A DNA stretch of 41,260 bases from an uncultured Pelagibacteraceae bacterium (GTDB lineage: Bacteria > Pseudomonadota > Alphaproteobacteria > Pelagibacterales > Pelagibacteraceae), in assembly GCA_902558835.1 (NCBI GenBank), contig CACEFK010000006.1, positions 1-41,260 of the forward strand, read 5' to 3'. Both the position numbers and the translations under genes were made by a program. Positions 1 through 8,176 of this stretch are shown here, one piece after another. Positions within the stretch are counted from its first letter, which is position 1. Every line of letters starts with the position of its first letter. The notes under the pieces are model-generated. The model had not been told where the DNA came from and ran no database searches. It saw only the letters and a program-made list of their open reading frames with translations.

Positions 1-425
1 TAGTAGATGGGGGAAAAGGTCAATATTCAGTCGCCAGAGAGAGCCTTAATGAATTAGGACTTCACGACATTCCAATTATTGCAATAGCAAAAGGCAAATT
101 TAGAAATAGTGGAAATGAAACTTTTTTTCACAATGGCAAAGAATATAAATTCACTAGAAATGACCCTACCCTATTTTTTCTTCAAAGAATAAGAGATGAA
201 TCACATAGATTTGCCATAAGCGCTCACAGAGCAAAGAGAAAAAAAGGTATAAGCAAATCTCTGTTAGATCAAATAGAGGGGATTGGGGCTATAAGAAAAA
301 GAGCTTTATTGAACCATTTTGGATCTGCAAGATCGGTTGAGTCTGCTAGCTTAGATGAAATAAAATCTGTAGAAGGTGTTGAAGAAAAAGTAGCAAAAAA
401 GATATATAACTTTTTTCACGAATAA
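1..425 (+). CDS. uvrC: UvrC, excinuclease ABC subunit C (C-terminal part; 5' end outside window)
   Basis: The reading frame is open from the window edge (first full codon at position 3) and ends at TAA 423-425, giving about 141 residues. It opens with VDGGKGQ, typical of the UvrC RNase H-like endonuclease domain, and continues with the conserved block [15 protein letters not shown]. Helix-hairpin-helix repeats close the protein ([15 protein letters not shown] and [17 protein letters not shown]). UvrC makes the two incisions around bulky lesions in nucleotide excision repair together with UvrA and UvrB. The stop is 2 nt before the pgsA start, so the two genes are probably co-transcribed, an order common in Alphaproteobacteria. 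The N-terminal GIY-YIG nuclease domain lies outside the window. Confidence 0.95.
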   Translation, partial: VDGGKGQYSVARESLNELGLHDIPIIAIAKGKFRNSGNETFFHNGKEYKFTRNDPTLFFLQRIRDESHRFAISAHRAKRKKGISKSLLDQIEGIGAIRKRALLNHFGSARSVESASLDEIKSVEGVEEKVAKKIYNFFHE

Positions 426-427
426 TT

Positions 428-1012
428 ATGCTAAAAAAAATTCCAAACATATTAACGATAGGGCGAATAATAATTGTTCCTTTTTTTGTTTTAGCTTTTT
501 ATCTTCCAGGATTTTATGGTGATCTTACTGCTTTAATATTATTTATTATTGCATCATTTACAGACTTCTTGGATGGTATGTTGGCTAGAATGTTTGGAGT
601 AGAGTCAAAACTAGGTGAATTATTAGATCCTATAGCTGATAAAATCATTGTTGCTACAGCGCTAATACTTTTGGTTATGGATGGAACGATAAGAAATTAC
701 GAAGTAATCGCAGCAATTATAATTCTTACAAGAGAAATATTAATTTCAGGTTTGAGAGAGTTTTTGGCAAAGGGAAGAATAAAACTTCCTGTTTCAAATC
801 TTGCAAAACTTAAAACAGTATTGCAAATGGTATCGATAGCTCTTTTATTATCAGGAGATACAGGAAATAAAATAATTAATTTCCAAGATTATAACGCTCA
901 AACAATAGGTATAATTCTTTTGTGGTTATCGGCTGCTTTAACACTTTTTACTGCATATGATTATATGCGAAAAGGTATTGATCACGCTATGTCTGAAGAC
1001 AGTAAAGACTAG
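428..1012 (+). CDS. pgsA: CDP-diacylglycerol-glycerol-3-phosphate 3-phosphatidyltransferase
   Basis: The 194-residue membrane enzyme makes phosphatidylglycerol phosphate from CDP-diacylglycerol and glycerol 3-phosphate, the committed step to phosphatidylglycerol and cardiolipin. The full CDP-alcohol phosphotransferase signature is visible: D46-x2-D49-G50-x2-A53-R54-x8-G63-x3-D67-x3-D71, the metal and substrate site. Several hydrophobic segments flank it (about residues 10-45, 75-95, 125-145 and 155-180). Length is normal. The ATG at 428 follows uvrC by 2 nt. The stop overlaps the stop of the convergent ilvE gene in the tetranucleotide CTAG (1009-1012). Confidence 0.96.
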   Translation: MLKKIPNILTIGRIIIVPFFVLAFYLPGFYGDLTALILFIIASFTDFLDGMLARMFGVESKLGELLDPIADKIIVATALILLVMDGTIRNYEVIAAIIILTREILISGLREFLAKGRIKLPVSNLAKLKTVLQMVSIALLLSGDTGNKIINFQDYNAQTIGIILLWLSAALTLFTAYDYMRKGIDHAMSEDSKD

Positions 1013-1890
1013 GCTGCTTTTTTCTTCCTAACTAATACCTGATAACTTTCATTTAAATCAATAATAGTATCACAAACTTTAAATTGATTTTCAGCAATAC
1101 AAGATACCGGAGTTACTTCTGCCGCTGTTCCTGTTAAAAAACATCCAACAAAATTTTTTAATTCCGTTGGACTAATTTTTCTTTCATGTACTTTTATATT
1201 TTTTGATTTTGCAATTTCAATTACAGTTCTTCTTGTAATACCATCTAAAAAAGAATCTGGTATTGGAGTGTGAATTTCCCCATTTTTATCTTTGAAAAAA
1301 ATATTTGCTCCAGTTGCTTCAGCAATATTCCCTTCGTGATCAAGCATTAAAGAATCTGTATATCCTTGCTTTTCTGCCTCATGTTTTGAGAGAGTACAAA
1401 TCATATAAAGACCTGATGCTTTCGTGTCCCATGGAATTGTATTAGGCGCTGGCCTTCTCCAATTTGAAATATTTAACCTAATTCCTTCTACTTTAAGTTT
1501 GGGATCGAAATATGATCCCCATTCCCATGTTGCAATCGCAACATGTATTTTTGTTTGTTGGGCAGAAATAGCCATCATCTCACTACCCCTCCAAGCAACA
1601 GGTCTTACATAACCATTTTCAACTTTTTGAGTTGCTATAATTTTATTTGATGCATTATTGATTTCTTCTTCTGTATATGGAATTTCAAAACCCATTCTTC
1701 TTGCAGAATGAAAAAATCTGGCTGTGTGCTCTTCTAATTTGAAAATTGAGCCATCATAAACTCTTTCACCCTCAAATACACAACTAGCGTAGTGCATACC
1801 ATGGCTTAAAACATGTAGTTTAACGTCAGCCCAATCAACTAATTCGTTGTTGTACCATATTTTTCCAGATCGCTTGTCGTAAGGTATCAT
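1009..1890 (-). CDS. ilvE: Branched-chain amino acid aminotransferase
   Basis: A class IV (fold type IV) PLP-dependent aminotransferase of 293 residues that performs the last transamination in valine, leucine and isoleucine synthesis, or the first step of their breakdown. The PLP lysine is K157 in DTKASGLYM. Other family marks are HGMHYASCVFEGERVYDG near the N-terminus, DHEGNIAEATGANIFF and the phosphate-cup region LDGITRRTVIEIAK. The start ATG (1888-1890) leads directly into the usual beginning of the fold. It is divergent from the MarR regulator across 65 bp. D-amino-acid or aminodeoxychorismate lyase members of this fold are less likely, given the length and the EGERVYDG block. Confidence 0.93.
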   Translation of the reverse strand: MIPYDKRSGKIWYNNELVDWADVKLHVLSHGMHYASCVFEGERVYDGSIFKLEEHTARFFHSARRMGFEIPYTEEEINNASNKIIATQKVENGYVRPVAWRGSEMMAISAQQTKIHVAIATWEWGSYFDPKLKVEGIRLNISNWRRPAPNTIPWDTKASGLYMICTLSKHEAEKQGYTDSLMLDHEGNIAEATGANIFFKDKNGEIHTPIPDSFLDGITRRTVIEIAKSKNIKVHERKISPTELKNFVGCFLTGTAAEVTPVSCIAENQFKVCDTIIDLNESYQVLVRKKKAA

Positions 1891-1955
1891 GTGTGAAAAT
1901 TTTTTTAATTTATAAATGAAAAATATCTTTGTATCTTTAATATAACTTACCTATT
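1891..1955. promoter_or_regulatory. Divergent promoter region between ilvE and the MarR gene
   Basis: This 65 bp A+T-rich gap must hold the start signals of both divergent genes. On the plus strand TATAAC (1941-1946) resembles a -10 element and would start transcription only a few bases before the ATG at 1956. On the minus strand a TATAAA-like element (around 1908-1913) could serve ilvE. No good -35 is present for either, and such hexamers are common by chance in DNA this A+T-rich, so the exact boxes are weak guesses. A MarR protein would be expected to bind here if it controls itself. Confidence 0.35.
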
Positions 1956-2393
1956 ATGAAAGAACTTTTATATTTAAAAGATGATCAGCTTAAAGATCTA
2001 ATTGAAAAACTATTCGTAAGCTACAGAGAAACCTTTTCTGACTCTAAAAAAATATTAGATAGATATTCAATTGGTTTAGCACACCATAAAGTAATTCATT
2101 TACTGTCAATGTATGAGGGGATCTCAATTTCTGAGCTGCTTAAGAGATTAAAAGTCACAAAACAAAGCTTAAATCGTGTTCTCAAAGATTTGATTAAACT
2201 TGAAATTGTCATATTCAAAAAAGATGACCAAGACACTAGAATAAAGCATGTCTTTCTTAATGATAAAGGTAAAAGAATTTTTAATGAAATTTTCAGTTTA
2301 CAAAAAAAGAGAATTTATAATGCTTTATTAAATTCAAGTTCTGAAGAAGTTATAAATTTTGATAATGTACTAAGTAAAATAATTAATGGATAA
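1956..2393 (+). CDS. petP: MarR-family transcriptional regulator, PetP-like
   Basis: A 145-residue winged-helix regulator. The MarR DNA-binding core is seen at about residues 45-105: a helix-turn-helix ISELLKRLKVTKQSLNRVLKDL followed by a wing with the characteristic DDQDTRIKHVFLNDKG. The gene overlaps the following OmpR-type regulator by 8 nt (2386-2393), so translation is likely coupled. A MarR protein directly before an OmpR-type regulator is the arrangement of petP-petR in Rhodobacter capsulatus, where PetR is needed for cytochrome bc1 expression. The petABC genes here lie 8 kb downstream. The MarR family call is firm; PetP orthology is inferred from arrangement. Confidence 0.8.
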   Translation: MKELLYLKDDQLKDLIEKLFVSYRETFSDSKKILDRYSIGLAHHKVIHLLSMYEGISISELLKRLKVTKQSLNRVLKDLIKLEIVIFKKDDQDTRIKHVFLNDKGKRIFNEIFSLQKKRIYNALLNSSSEEVINFDNVLSKIING

Positions 2394-3063
2394 GTTTATT
2401 GCACATATACTGGTGGTTGATGATGATGATGGAATTAGATCTCTTGTAAAAAAGTATTTAAATGAGAATAAATTCTTAGTCACTACTGCTGAAAATGCCG
2501 AAAATGCATTGGAGAAAATAAAAATAATTAAGTTTGATTTAATAGTTTTGGATATCATGATGCCAGGTAAAAGTGGGCTTGAATTTTTAAAAGAAAATAA
2601 GAAAAAATTGGATACACCAGTTATACTTCTGACTGCTAAAGGTGAAGCAAATGAAAGGGTTGAAGGGTTAGAGATTGGTGCTGATGATTATTTACCGAAA
2701 CCATTTGAGCCAAAAGAACTAATTCTAAGAATACAAAATATATTAAATAAAACTATCAAAACAGATCAGAAAAGGGTTGTAGAATTTGAAAATGTGAAAA
2801 TTGATTTGAATAAACTTTTAATATTTAAAAATGATAAAGAATTTAAAATTAATGCAACTGAAAAGACAATTTTAGAAAAAATGATTAACAACCCGGGTAA
2901 AACATTTTCTAGAGAAGATATTGGTCAATTAATTAATCTGGATAAAGAAAGATCAATAGATGTTATTATTACTCGGCTTAGAAAAAAGATTGAAATTGAT
3001 CCAAAAAATCCAAAATTTTTACAGACAATAAGAGGTGCGGGATATGTTCTCTGGATTGAGTGA
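2386..3063 (+). CDS. ompR: OmpR-family two-component response regulator (PetR/OmpR type)
   Basis: A 225-residue DNA-binding response regulator. The receiver domain (residues 5-120) has the acidic cluster VDDDDG, the phospho-acceptor D56 in VLDIMMPGKSG and the conserved lysine in LLTAKGEANERVEGLEIGADDYLPKPF. The C-terminal winged-helix effector domain ends with the recognition helix and hairpin RSIDVIITRLRKKIE...IRGAGYVLW. It begins inside the MarR gene and its 3' end overlaps the kinase gene. It presumably takes phosphate from that kinase. SAR11 genomes are known for very few two-component systems, one of them annotated EnvZ/OmpR, which this pair fits. PetR is the alternative name in Rhodobacter. 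Confidence 0.92.
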   Translation: MDKFIAHILVVDDDDGIRSLVKKYLNENKFLVTTAENAENALEKIKIIKFDLIVLDIMMPGKSGLEFLKENKKKLDTPVILLTAKGEANERVEGLEIGADDYLPKPFEPKELILRIQNILNKTIKTDQKRVVEFENVKIDLNKLLIFKNDKEFKINATEKTILEKMINNPGKTFSREDIGQLINLDKERSIDVIITRLRKKIEIDPKNPKFLQTIRGAGYVLWIE

Positions 3064-4363
3064 TTACTTAAAAAAAATATTACCAAAAAGATTATTTTAT
3101 AGAGCACTTCTTATAGTTGCTATTCCAGTTTTGGTTTTGCAACTAGTAATTACAATTGTTTTTTTTGATAGCCTTTGGATCAAAACAAACAAAGGTATGA
3201 CAAGAACCTTGGTAAATGAAATTAGTACATTTATTGAAGGTTATGAAAGTGAGCAAGAAAATAAACAAGAGTTGCTAGATCTTTTTTCCATATTTTTAGA
3301 TTTAAATATTGAGTTCACCAATAACGAAAAATTACAAAATACAGATACTGAAAGATGGTTTAGTCCTATAGATAGAACTTTAAGAAGAGAACTAAAATCT
3401 AAATTTGGATTAGATGAATACTGGTTTGATACAACAAGTTATAAAGAATTAATTGATTTAAGAATTAAATACGAAGAGGGTTATTTTAAATTTTTAGTGC
3501 CTAAAGATAGAGTTGCAAGTTCTTCAGCAAGAATATTTGCACTTTGGATCACAGTACCTGCAATTATAATGGTGATCATTTCTCTAATATTTTTAAAAAA
3601 TCAAACTAGACCAATCACAAACCTAGCTCGTGCGGCTGAAAGGTTTGGTAAAGGAGAAAATATTGAAGAGTTCAAACCTTCTGGAGCCCTTGAAATAAGA
3701 CAAGCAGGACATGAATTTGATAAAATGAGAAAGAGAATTGAAAGACACTTAAATCAAAGAACAGAAATGTTATCTGGAATAAGTCATGATTTAAGAACAC
3801 CCTTAACAAGGATGAAACTACAATTAGCTTTTATAAAAGATAAAGAAACTGTTAACAAATTGACTGAAGACATCAATGAAATGGAGAAAATGCTAAATGA
3901 ATATTTGCAATTCACCAGCTCATCATATGTTGAAAAAGATGAAATGTTTAATCTATCTGAATTAATTTCAGAAGTTATTGAAAAATATAATAACGAAAAT
4001 ATTTCACAAAACTTAATACCAAGAATTTACTTTAATGGCAGGAAAAATTTAATTAATAGGTGTCTTAATAATCTAATTGATAATTCACTGAAATATGCAA
4101 ATAAAGTTGAAATTAGCTTAAGTAAAAAAAATACAAACTTATTCATTATTATTGATGATGATGGTCCTGGAATACCAAAAGATGAGTATGAAAATGTATT
4201 TAAACCTTTCTATAAAATAGATAAGGGTCGAGCAGAGTCTAAATCAAGTGTTGGTCTTGGCTTATCAATTTCATCAGACATTATCAAATCTCATGGAGGA
4301 AATATAATGTTAGAAAAATCAAAAATGGATGGTTTGAGAGTTAAGGTTTTCTTGCCTGTTTAA
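3044..4363 (+). CDS. envZ: Membrane sensor histidine kinase, EnvZ type
   Basis: An inner-membrane histidine kinase partner of the regulator just upstream. Two membrane segments (about residues 20-45 and 163-185) flank a periplasmic sensor loop of roughly 120 residues; a HAMP domain follows (PITNLARAAERFGKGEN). The H-box is GISHDLRTPLTRMKLQL with phospho-acceptor H248; the N-box is NRCLNNLIDNSLKYA, G1 is DDDGPGIP and G2 is VGLGLSIS. I place the start at ATG 3044 (MFSGLSDY), overlapping the regulator by 20 nt; an in-frame GTG at 3035 would add three residues. The 3' end overlaps the convergent ubiK gene by 23 nt. The signal sensed cannot be read from the sequence. Confidence 0.92.
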   Translation: MFSGLSDYLKKILPKRLFYRALLIVAIPVLVLQLVITIVFFDSLWIKTNKGMTRTLVNEISTFIEGYESEQENKQELLDLFSIFLDLNIEFTNNEKLQNTDTERWFSPIDRTLRRELKSKFGLDEYWFDTTSYKELIDLRIKYEEGYFKFLVPKDRVASSSARIFALWITVPAIIMVIISLIFLKNQTRPITNLARAAERFGKGENIEEFKPSGALEIRQAGHEFDKMRKRIERHLNQRTEMLSGISHDLRTPLTRMKLQLAFIKDKETVNKLTEDINEMEKMLNEYLQFTSSSYVEKDEMFNLSELISEVIEKYNNENISQNLIPRIYFNGRKNLINRCLNNLIDNSLKYANKVEISLSKKNTNLFIIIDDDGPGIPKDEYENVFKPFYKIDKGRAESKSSVGLGLSISSDIIKSHGGNIMLEKSKMDGLRVKVFLPV

Positions 4364-4592
4364 CTTTTTGATTTTTTTTTTTATCAAGTTTATTTATTTT
4401 ATTTTCAAGATTCTCAACACGTTTTGAGAGTACTTCAAACTCATCTTTACTTGTAAGTTTCATTTTAAAAATAAACTCATCTCTTTTGGATTTTAAGATA
4501 TTAAATAATTCAGTAGTTAAGTCTTTTGAAGATACTAGTCCCTGCTCCATTAATTTAGCAAACTTGTCAATTATAAATTTAGAATTTTTCAT
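4341..4592 (-). CDS. ubiK: UbiK-type accessory factor (BMFP family) for ubiquinone synthesis
   Basis: A small protein of 83 residues with an N-terminal helix followed by a C-terminal coiled coil (LTSKDEFEVLSKRVENLENKI). The phrase TSKDEFEVL and the closing coiled coil match the YqiC/UbiK membrane-fusogenic family (BMFP), which helps the aerobic ubiquinone-biosynthesis complex bind lipids. I favour the ATG at 4590-4592 (MKNSKFI); an ATG at 4605-4607 would add five residues. It lies tail to tail with envZ (23 nt overlap) and is divergent from lgt. In many Alphaproteobacteria a BMFP gene sits beside lgt, which supports the call. Confidence 0.75.
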   Translation of the reverse strand: MKNSKFIIDKFAKLMEQGLVSSKDLTTELFNILKSKRDEFIFKMKLTSKDEFEVLSKRVENLENKINKLDKKKNQKVKQARKP

Positions 4593-4624
4593 ATTTAAGA
4601 TATACATTATAAGTATTATTAAAA

Positions 4625-5395
4625 ATGTTCATTAATAATTTTGACCCAGTAGCCTTAGAAATATTTTCTTTAGAAATCAGATGGTATTCTTTAGCTTATA
4701 TATTTGGAATTACATTAGGCTGGATTCTCGCAAAAAAATTATTTATCCAAGACATAGAAGTTAAAAATAAATTTGATGATTATTTAACTTATTTAATTAT
4801 AGGTATAATTTTAGGAGGAAGACTTGGTTATATTATTATTTATAATTTAAGTTTTTATATAAATAATCCATCAGATATATTTAAAATTTGGCAAGGAGGA
4901 ATGTCCTTCCATGGTGGTTTAATTGGAGTTATTTTCGCATCTATATTTTTCGCTAAAAAAAATAATCAAAACCCATTCTTATATTTAGATATTGTCGCTT
5001 TAGTAGCTCCAGTCGGATTATTTTTTGGACGAATAGCAAACTTTATAAATTCAGAGTTGTATGGAACTATAACTAATGTGCCCTGGGCAGTAACATTTGT
5101 TCAGGTAGATAGTCTTCCTAGGCATCCCTCGCAATTATATGAAGCACTATTAGAGGGTCTATTTTTATTTTTATTATTAATTTATTTTAAAAATAAATTT
5201 TCAAACAAACCTGGTGTGATTTCAGGATTATTTTTAATAATTTACTCAATTTTCAGATTTATTATTGAATTTTATAGAGTACCAGATGAACAGCTTGGTT
5301 ATATACTTTTAAACTTAACGATGGGGCAAGTAGTAAGTTTAATATTTATAATATCAGGAGTAATCTTATTTTATTTAAAATATGAAACTCGCTAA
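4625..5395 (+). CDS. lgt: Prolipoprotein diacylglyceryl transferase
   Basis: A 256-residue polytopic inner-membrane enzyme that transfers diacylglyceryl from phosphatidylglycerol to the lipobox cysteine of prolipoproteins, the first step of lipoprotein maturation. Visible signatures are IRWYSLAYIFGI, GGRLGYIIIYN, WQGGMSFHGGLIG (with the conserved HGG), the Lgt signature GLFFGRIANFINSELYG, RHPSQLYEALLEG and RFIIEFYRVPD. About seven hydrophobic segments and normal length. The substrate phosphatidylglycerol comes from the PgsA pathway encoded nearby. The last 14 nt overlap the start of the methyltransferase gene, suggesting coupled translation. Confidence 0.97.
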   Translation: MFINNFDPVALEIFSLEIRWYSLAYIFGITLGWILAKKLFIQDIEVKNKFDDYLTYLIIGIILGGRLGYIIIYNLSFYINNPSDIFKIWQGGMSFHGGLIGVIFASIFFAKKNNQNPFLYLDIVALVAPVGLFFGRIANFINSELYGTITNVPWAVTFVQVDSLPRHPSQLYEALLEGLFLFLLLIYFKNKFSNKPGVISGLFLIIYSIFRFIIEFYRVPDEQLGYILLNLTMGQVVSLIFIISGVILFYLKYETR

Positions 5396-6434
5396 AACGA
5401 ATAATTTACCATTGGATCAATTTATAAATTTTGCTCTTTACGATAAGGACAAAGGTTTTTATATGAAAAAAAATCCTTTTGGTGAAGATGGAGATTTTAT
5501 TACTGCTCCAAATGTCACAAGATTATTTTCAGAGATTATCGCAATTTGGACGATTACTTTTTGGAAAAGCATTGGCTCTCCAAAAAAATTTAATTTGCTA
5601 GAATTGGGAGCTGGAAATGGTGAAATGATGAAAGTCATAGACGAGACTCTCATGAATTTTCCTGATTGTTACAAAGCTTGTAGTTTTATAATTCATGAAA
5701 AAAGTGATTTTTTAATAAATGAACAAAAAAAAAATTTAAATTCTCAAAAAATTTCGTGGTTAAAAGATATTGAAAAAATAAACTCAAACCCAACAATTTT
5801 TTTAGCTAATGAATTCTTTGATGCCATACCAATCAAACAATTTTTTAAAAAAAAAGAAGGTTGGTTTGAAAGATTTGTAAATTTGAATGATCCAAACAAA
5901 GCTGAATTTAAAGAAGAAAAAATTGATATAGAAACAATTGAAAAACATCTTAATTTCGAAATATCAAAAGATCAGAGCGTTATAGAATATTCGCCAGATA
6001 CATTTAAATATTTAAGAACAATTTGCGACTTAATACAAAAAAATGATGGAGGAATGTTAGTTATTGATTATGGTTATGCAGATACCAAAATGCACGAGAC
6101 TCTTCAGGCAGTAAATAATCACAAATATTCTAACGTTTTAGAAAATATTGGAGACTCTGATATTACTTACAATATAAACTTTCATTCCTTTGAAAAATTT
6201 ATAAATCAGTTTAAAGAAGTTAATTCAATTTTTACAAATCAAAAAAAATTTTTAACAAATATGGGTATTCTTCAAAGAGCAGAAATAATCAGCAAAAATA
6301 TAGCATTTTCTAAAAAAGCAGATTTATTTTATCGAGTAAGACGTTTAATAGATGAAAATCAAATGGGTGAATTATTCAAAGTCATGCTTGTAAAAAATAG
6401 GAGAAACAATTTTAAGACAGGTTTTCAAAATTGA
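5382..6434 (+). CDS. SAM-dependent methyltransferase, MidA/NDUFAF7 family
   Basis: A 350-residue protein of the COG1565 family. The N-terminal part has the family opening (FALYDKDKGFYMKKNPFGEDGDFITAP) with the SAM-binding motif LLELGAGNGEMM at about residues 71-82 and the signature FLANEFFDAIPIKQF at about residues 142-156. The mitochondrial homologue NDUFAF7 dimethylates an arginine of the complex I subunit NDUFS2, so a role in maturing bacterial complex I is plausible but not shown by this window. It overlaps lgt by 14 nt and pgeF by 4 nt, so lgt, this gene and pgeF form one tightly packed run, an order frequent in Alphaproteobacteria. Confidence 0.9.
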   Translation: MKLAKTNNLPLDQFINFALYDKDKGFYMKKNPFGEDGDFITAPNVTRLFSEIIAIWTITFWKSIGSPKKFNLLELGAGNGEMMKVIDETLMNFPDCYKACSFIIHEKSDFLINEQKKNLNSQKISWLKDIEKINSNPTIFLANEFFDAIPIKQFFKKKEGWFERFVNLNDPNKAEFKEEKIDIETIEKHLNFEISKDQSVIEYSPDTFKYLRTICDLIQKNDGGMLVIDYGYADTKMHETLQAVNNHKYSNVLENIGDSDITYNINFHSFEKFINQFKEVNSIFTNQKKFLTNMGILQRAEIISKNIAFSKKADLFYRVRRLIDENQMGELFKVMLVKNRRNNFKTGFQN

Positions 6435-7189
6435 TAAAATCAAAAAAACTCTCCAAAATAAAAATAATTAAACATGGTTTTTTTAATAAAACTGGTGGTA
6501 AATCAAAAAAAATTTATAAAAGTTTAAACTGTGGTCCTGGTTCTAAAGATAATCCCTCAGATGTTAAAAAAAATTTACAAATAGTTAAAAAAAAAATAAA
6601 AAGCACCGCTAAAAGTATTTTTTTACTTCATCAAATACATAGTAATAAGTTTGTTTATATTGATAAAAAAAATACATTTAAATCAAAACCAAAAGCAGAC
6701 GCAGTAGTTACAAACCAAAAAAACATACCAATTGGTGTTTTAACTGCTGACTGTGTGCCGATCTTAATTTGTGATGAGAGAACAAAATTAGTTGCTGCAA
6801 TTCATGCGGGGTGGAAAGGTGCATACAAAGATATAATTAGCAAAGTAATCCAATTTATGATCAAAAAGGGATCTAATCCTAAAAATATAACTGCAGCTAT
6901 CGGACCTGCTATTTCAGCTAAAAATTATGAAGTCAAACAAGATTTTAAAAGAAAATTTATAAAAAAGGATAAAAAAAATAATAAATTTTTTAAAATTAAG
7001 TACAAAAAGCTTTATTTTGATTTACCTAAATATGTAAAATCATGTCTTTTAAAGAATAAAATAAAAAATATTGAGTCTTTAAATATTGATACATTTAATA
7101 TTAATAATAATTTTTTTAGTGCAAGAAGAGCTTTAAGACTAAATCATGATGATTATGGTAGAAATATTTCAATAATTATGCTTTATTAG
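6431..7189 (+). CDS. pgeF: PgeF/YfiH family protein (multicopper-polyphenol-oxidase-like, peptidoglycan editing factor)
   Basis: A 252-residue protein of the YfiH/DUF152 family. Motifs run in order: HQIHSNKFVYID, KADAVVTN, GVLTADCVPILICD, AIHAGWKGAYKDII, AIGPAISAKNYEV and a C-terminal SARRALR. The His of QIHS, Cys of ADC and His of HAGW form the family's metal site. In E. coli the protein removes L-Ser-containing peptidoglycan precursors; other members show purine nucleoside activity. The start is a TTG at 6431 sharing TTGA with the stop of the previous gene; no ATG lies nearby, so the TTG start is well supported. The N-terminus is lysine-rich. Confidence 0.88.
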   Translation: MIKSKKLSKIKIIKHGFFNKTGGKSKKIYKSLNCGPGSKDNPSDVKKNLQIVKKKIKSTAKSIFLLHQIHSNKFVYIDKKNTFKSKPKADAVVTNQKNIPIGVLTADCVPILICDERTKLVAAIHAGWKGAYKDIISKVIQFMIKKGSNPKNITAAIGPAISAKNYEVKQDFKRKFIKKDKKNNKFFKIKYKKLYFDLPKYVKSCLLKNKIKNIESLNIDTFNINNNFFSARRALRLNHDDYGRNISIIMLY

Positions 7190-7198
7190 GTTTTTTTA

Positions 7199-8131
7199 AT
7201 GAAATTATTATCCGGAAATAGCAACAAACCATTAAGCAAGAATATTGCTAAATATCTAAAATCTAAATTAGTAAACTCTAGTATTAGAAATTTTTCTGAT
7301 GGAGAAATATATGTTGAAATAAATGAGAATATCAGAGGAAACAGTATTTTTATTATTCAATCTGTATCTTCGCCTGCTAATGATAATTTGATGGAGCTTT
7401 TGTTGTGTATTGATGCGCTAAAAAGATCTTCTGCAAAAAATATAACTGCTGTAATTCCATATTTTGGTTATGCTAGACAGGACAGAAAAGTAGTACCTAG
7501 AACTTCAATTTCTGCAAAATTAGTATCAAACTTAATTACAAAAGCGGGTGCTGACAGAGTAGTTACTGTTGATTTGCATGCGGGTCAAATTCAAGGTTTC
7601 TTTGATATTCCGGTCGACAACTTGTTTGCAACACCTATTTTTGCAAGACATGTAAAAAAAAAGATAAAAAGTAAAAACTTAATTTGCGTTGCTCCAGATG
7701 TGGGTGGAACTGAGCGAGCAAGAGCGCTAGGTAAACTCTTGAATGTTGGATTAGCGATTGTGGATAAAAGAAGACCAAAACCAGGTCAATCTCAAGTCAT
7801 GAATGTCATAGGAGATGTAAAAGGTAAAACTTGTATAATTGTAGATGATATAATTGATTCTGGTGGAACAATAGTAAATGCAGCTAAAGCTCTTAAAGAT
7901 AGAGGGGCTAAAGAAGTTTATGTATATATTACTCATGGTGTACTTAGTGGTGAAGCTGTAAAAAAAATTAAAAATTCTGTAATTAAGAATTTAGTGATAA
8001 CTGATACAATCGATAATACGAGCAGAACTAAAGGTGTTAAAAACATTGAGGTTCTGTCAATTTCAGGGCTTATGGGAGAAGCAATTAAAAGAATATCTAA
8101 TTCAACCTCAGTATCAGATTTATTCAAATAA
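7199..8131 (+). CDS. prs: Ribose-phosphate pyrophosphokinase (PRPP synthetase)
   Basis: A 310-residue class I PRPP synthetase that makes phosphoribosyl pyrophosphate from ribose 5-phosphate and ATP for purine, pyrimidine, histidine, tryptophan and NAD synthesis. Clear signatures: [46 protein letters not shown] (the metal-binding PRPP synthetase signature), [17 protein letters not shown] and the PRPP-binding loop [18 protein letters not shown]. Length is as expected. It starts 9 nt after pgeF and is followed by a 45 bp gap before rplY; prs-rplY-pth-ychF is a widely conserved order. Confidence 0.97.
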   Translation: MKLLSGNSNKPLSKNIAKYLKSKLVNSSIRNFSDGEIYVEINENIRGNSIFIIQSVSSPANDNLMELLLCIDALKRSSAKNITAVIPYFGYARQDRKVVPRTSISAKLVSNLITKAGADRVVTVDLHAGQIQGFFDIPVDNLFATPIFARHVKKKIKSKNLICVAPDVGGTERARALGKLLNVGLAIVDKRRPKPGQSQVMNVIGDVKGKTCIIVDDIIDSGGTIVNAAKALKDRGAKEVYVYITHGVLSGEAVKKIKNSVIKNLVITDTIDNTSRTKGVKNIEVLSISGLMGEAIKRISNSTSVSDLFK

Positions 8132-8176
8132 ATACCTTGAGTTATTAAGGAACTTGAGCTAAAAACCCTTGTTTTT
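8132..8176 (+). promoter_or_regulatory. Leader of rplY with a small hairpin
   Basis: The 45 nt gap holds a perfect 6 bp inverted repeat, AAAAAC (8161-8166) and GTTTTT (8171-8176) around a CCTT loop, ending directly at the ATG of rplY. A direct repeat CTTGAG occurs at 8136-8141 and 8153-8158. No Shine-Dalgarno sequence is visible. The hairpin is A+T-rich and may be weak or accidental; an alternative reading is a poor terminator after prs. Structure is seen in sequence; any regulatory role is a guess. Confidence 0.35.

Noticed and set aside
1424-1612. Open frame on the plus strand inside ilvE, and similar frames opposite prs, smc, thrB and peroxiredoxin genes
   Set aside because: They lie wholly antisense to strongly recognised genes, have no family motif and no gene-like start context. 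They are by-products of A+T-rich coding sequence.
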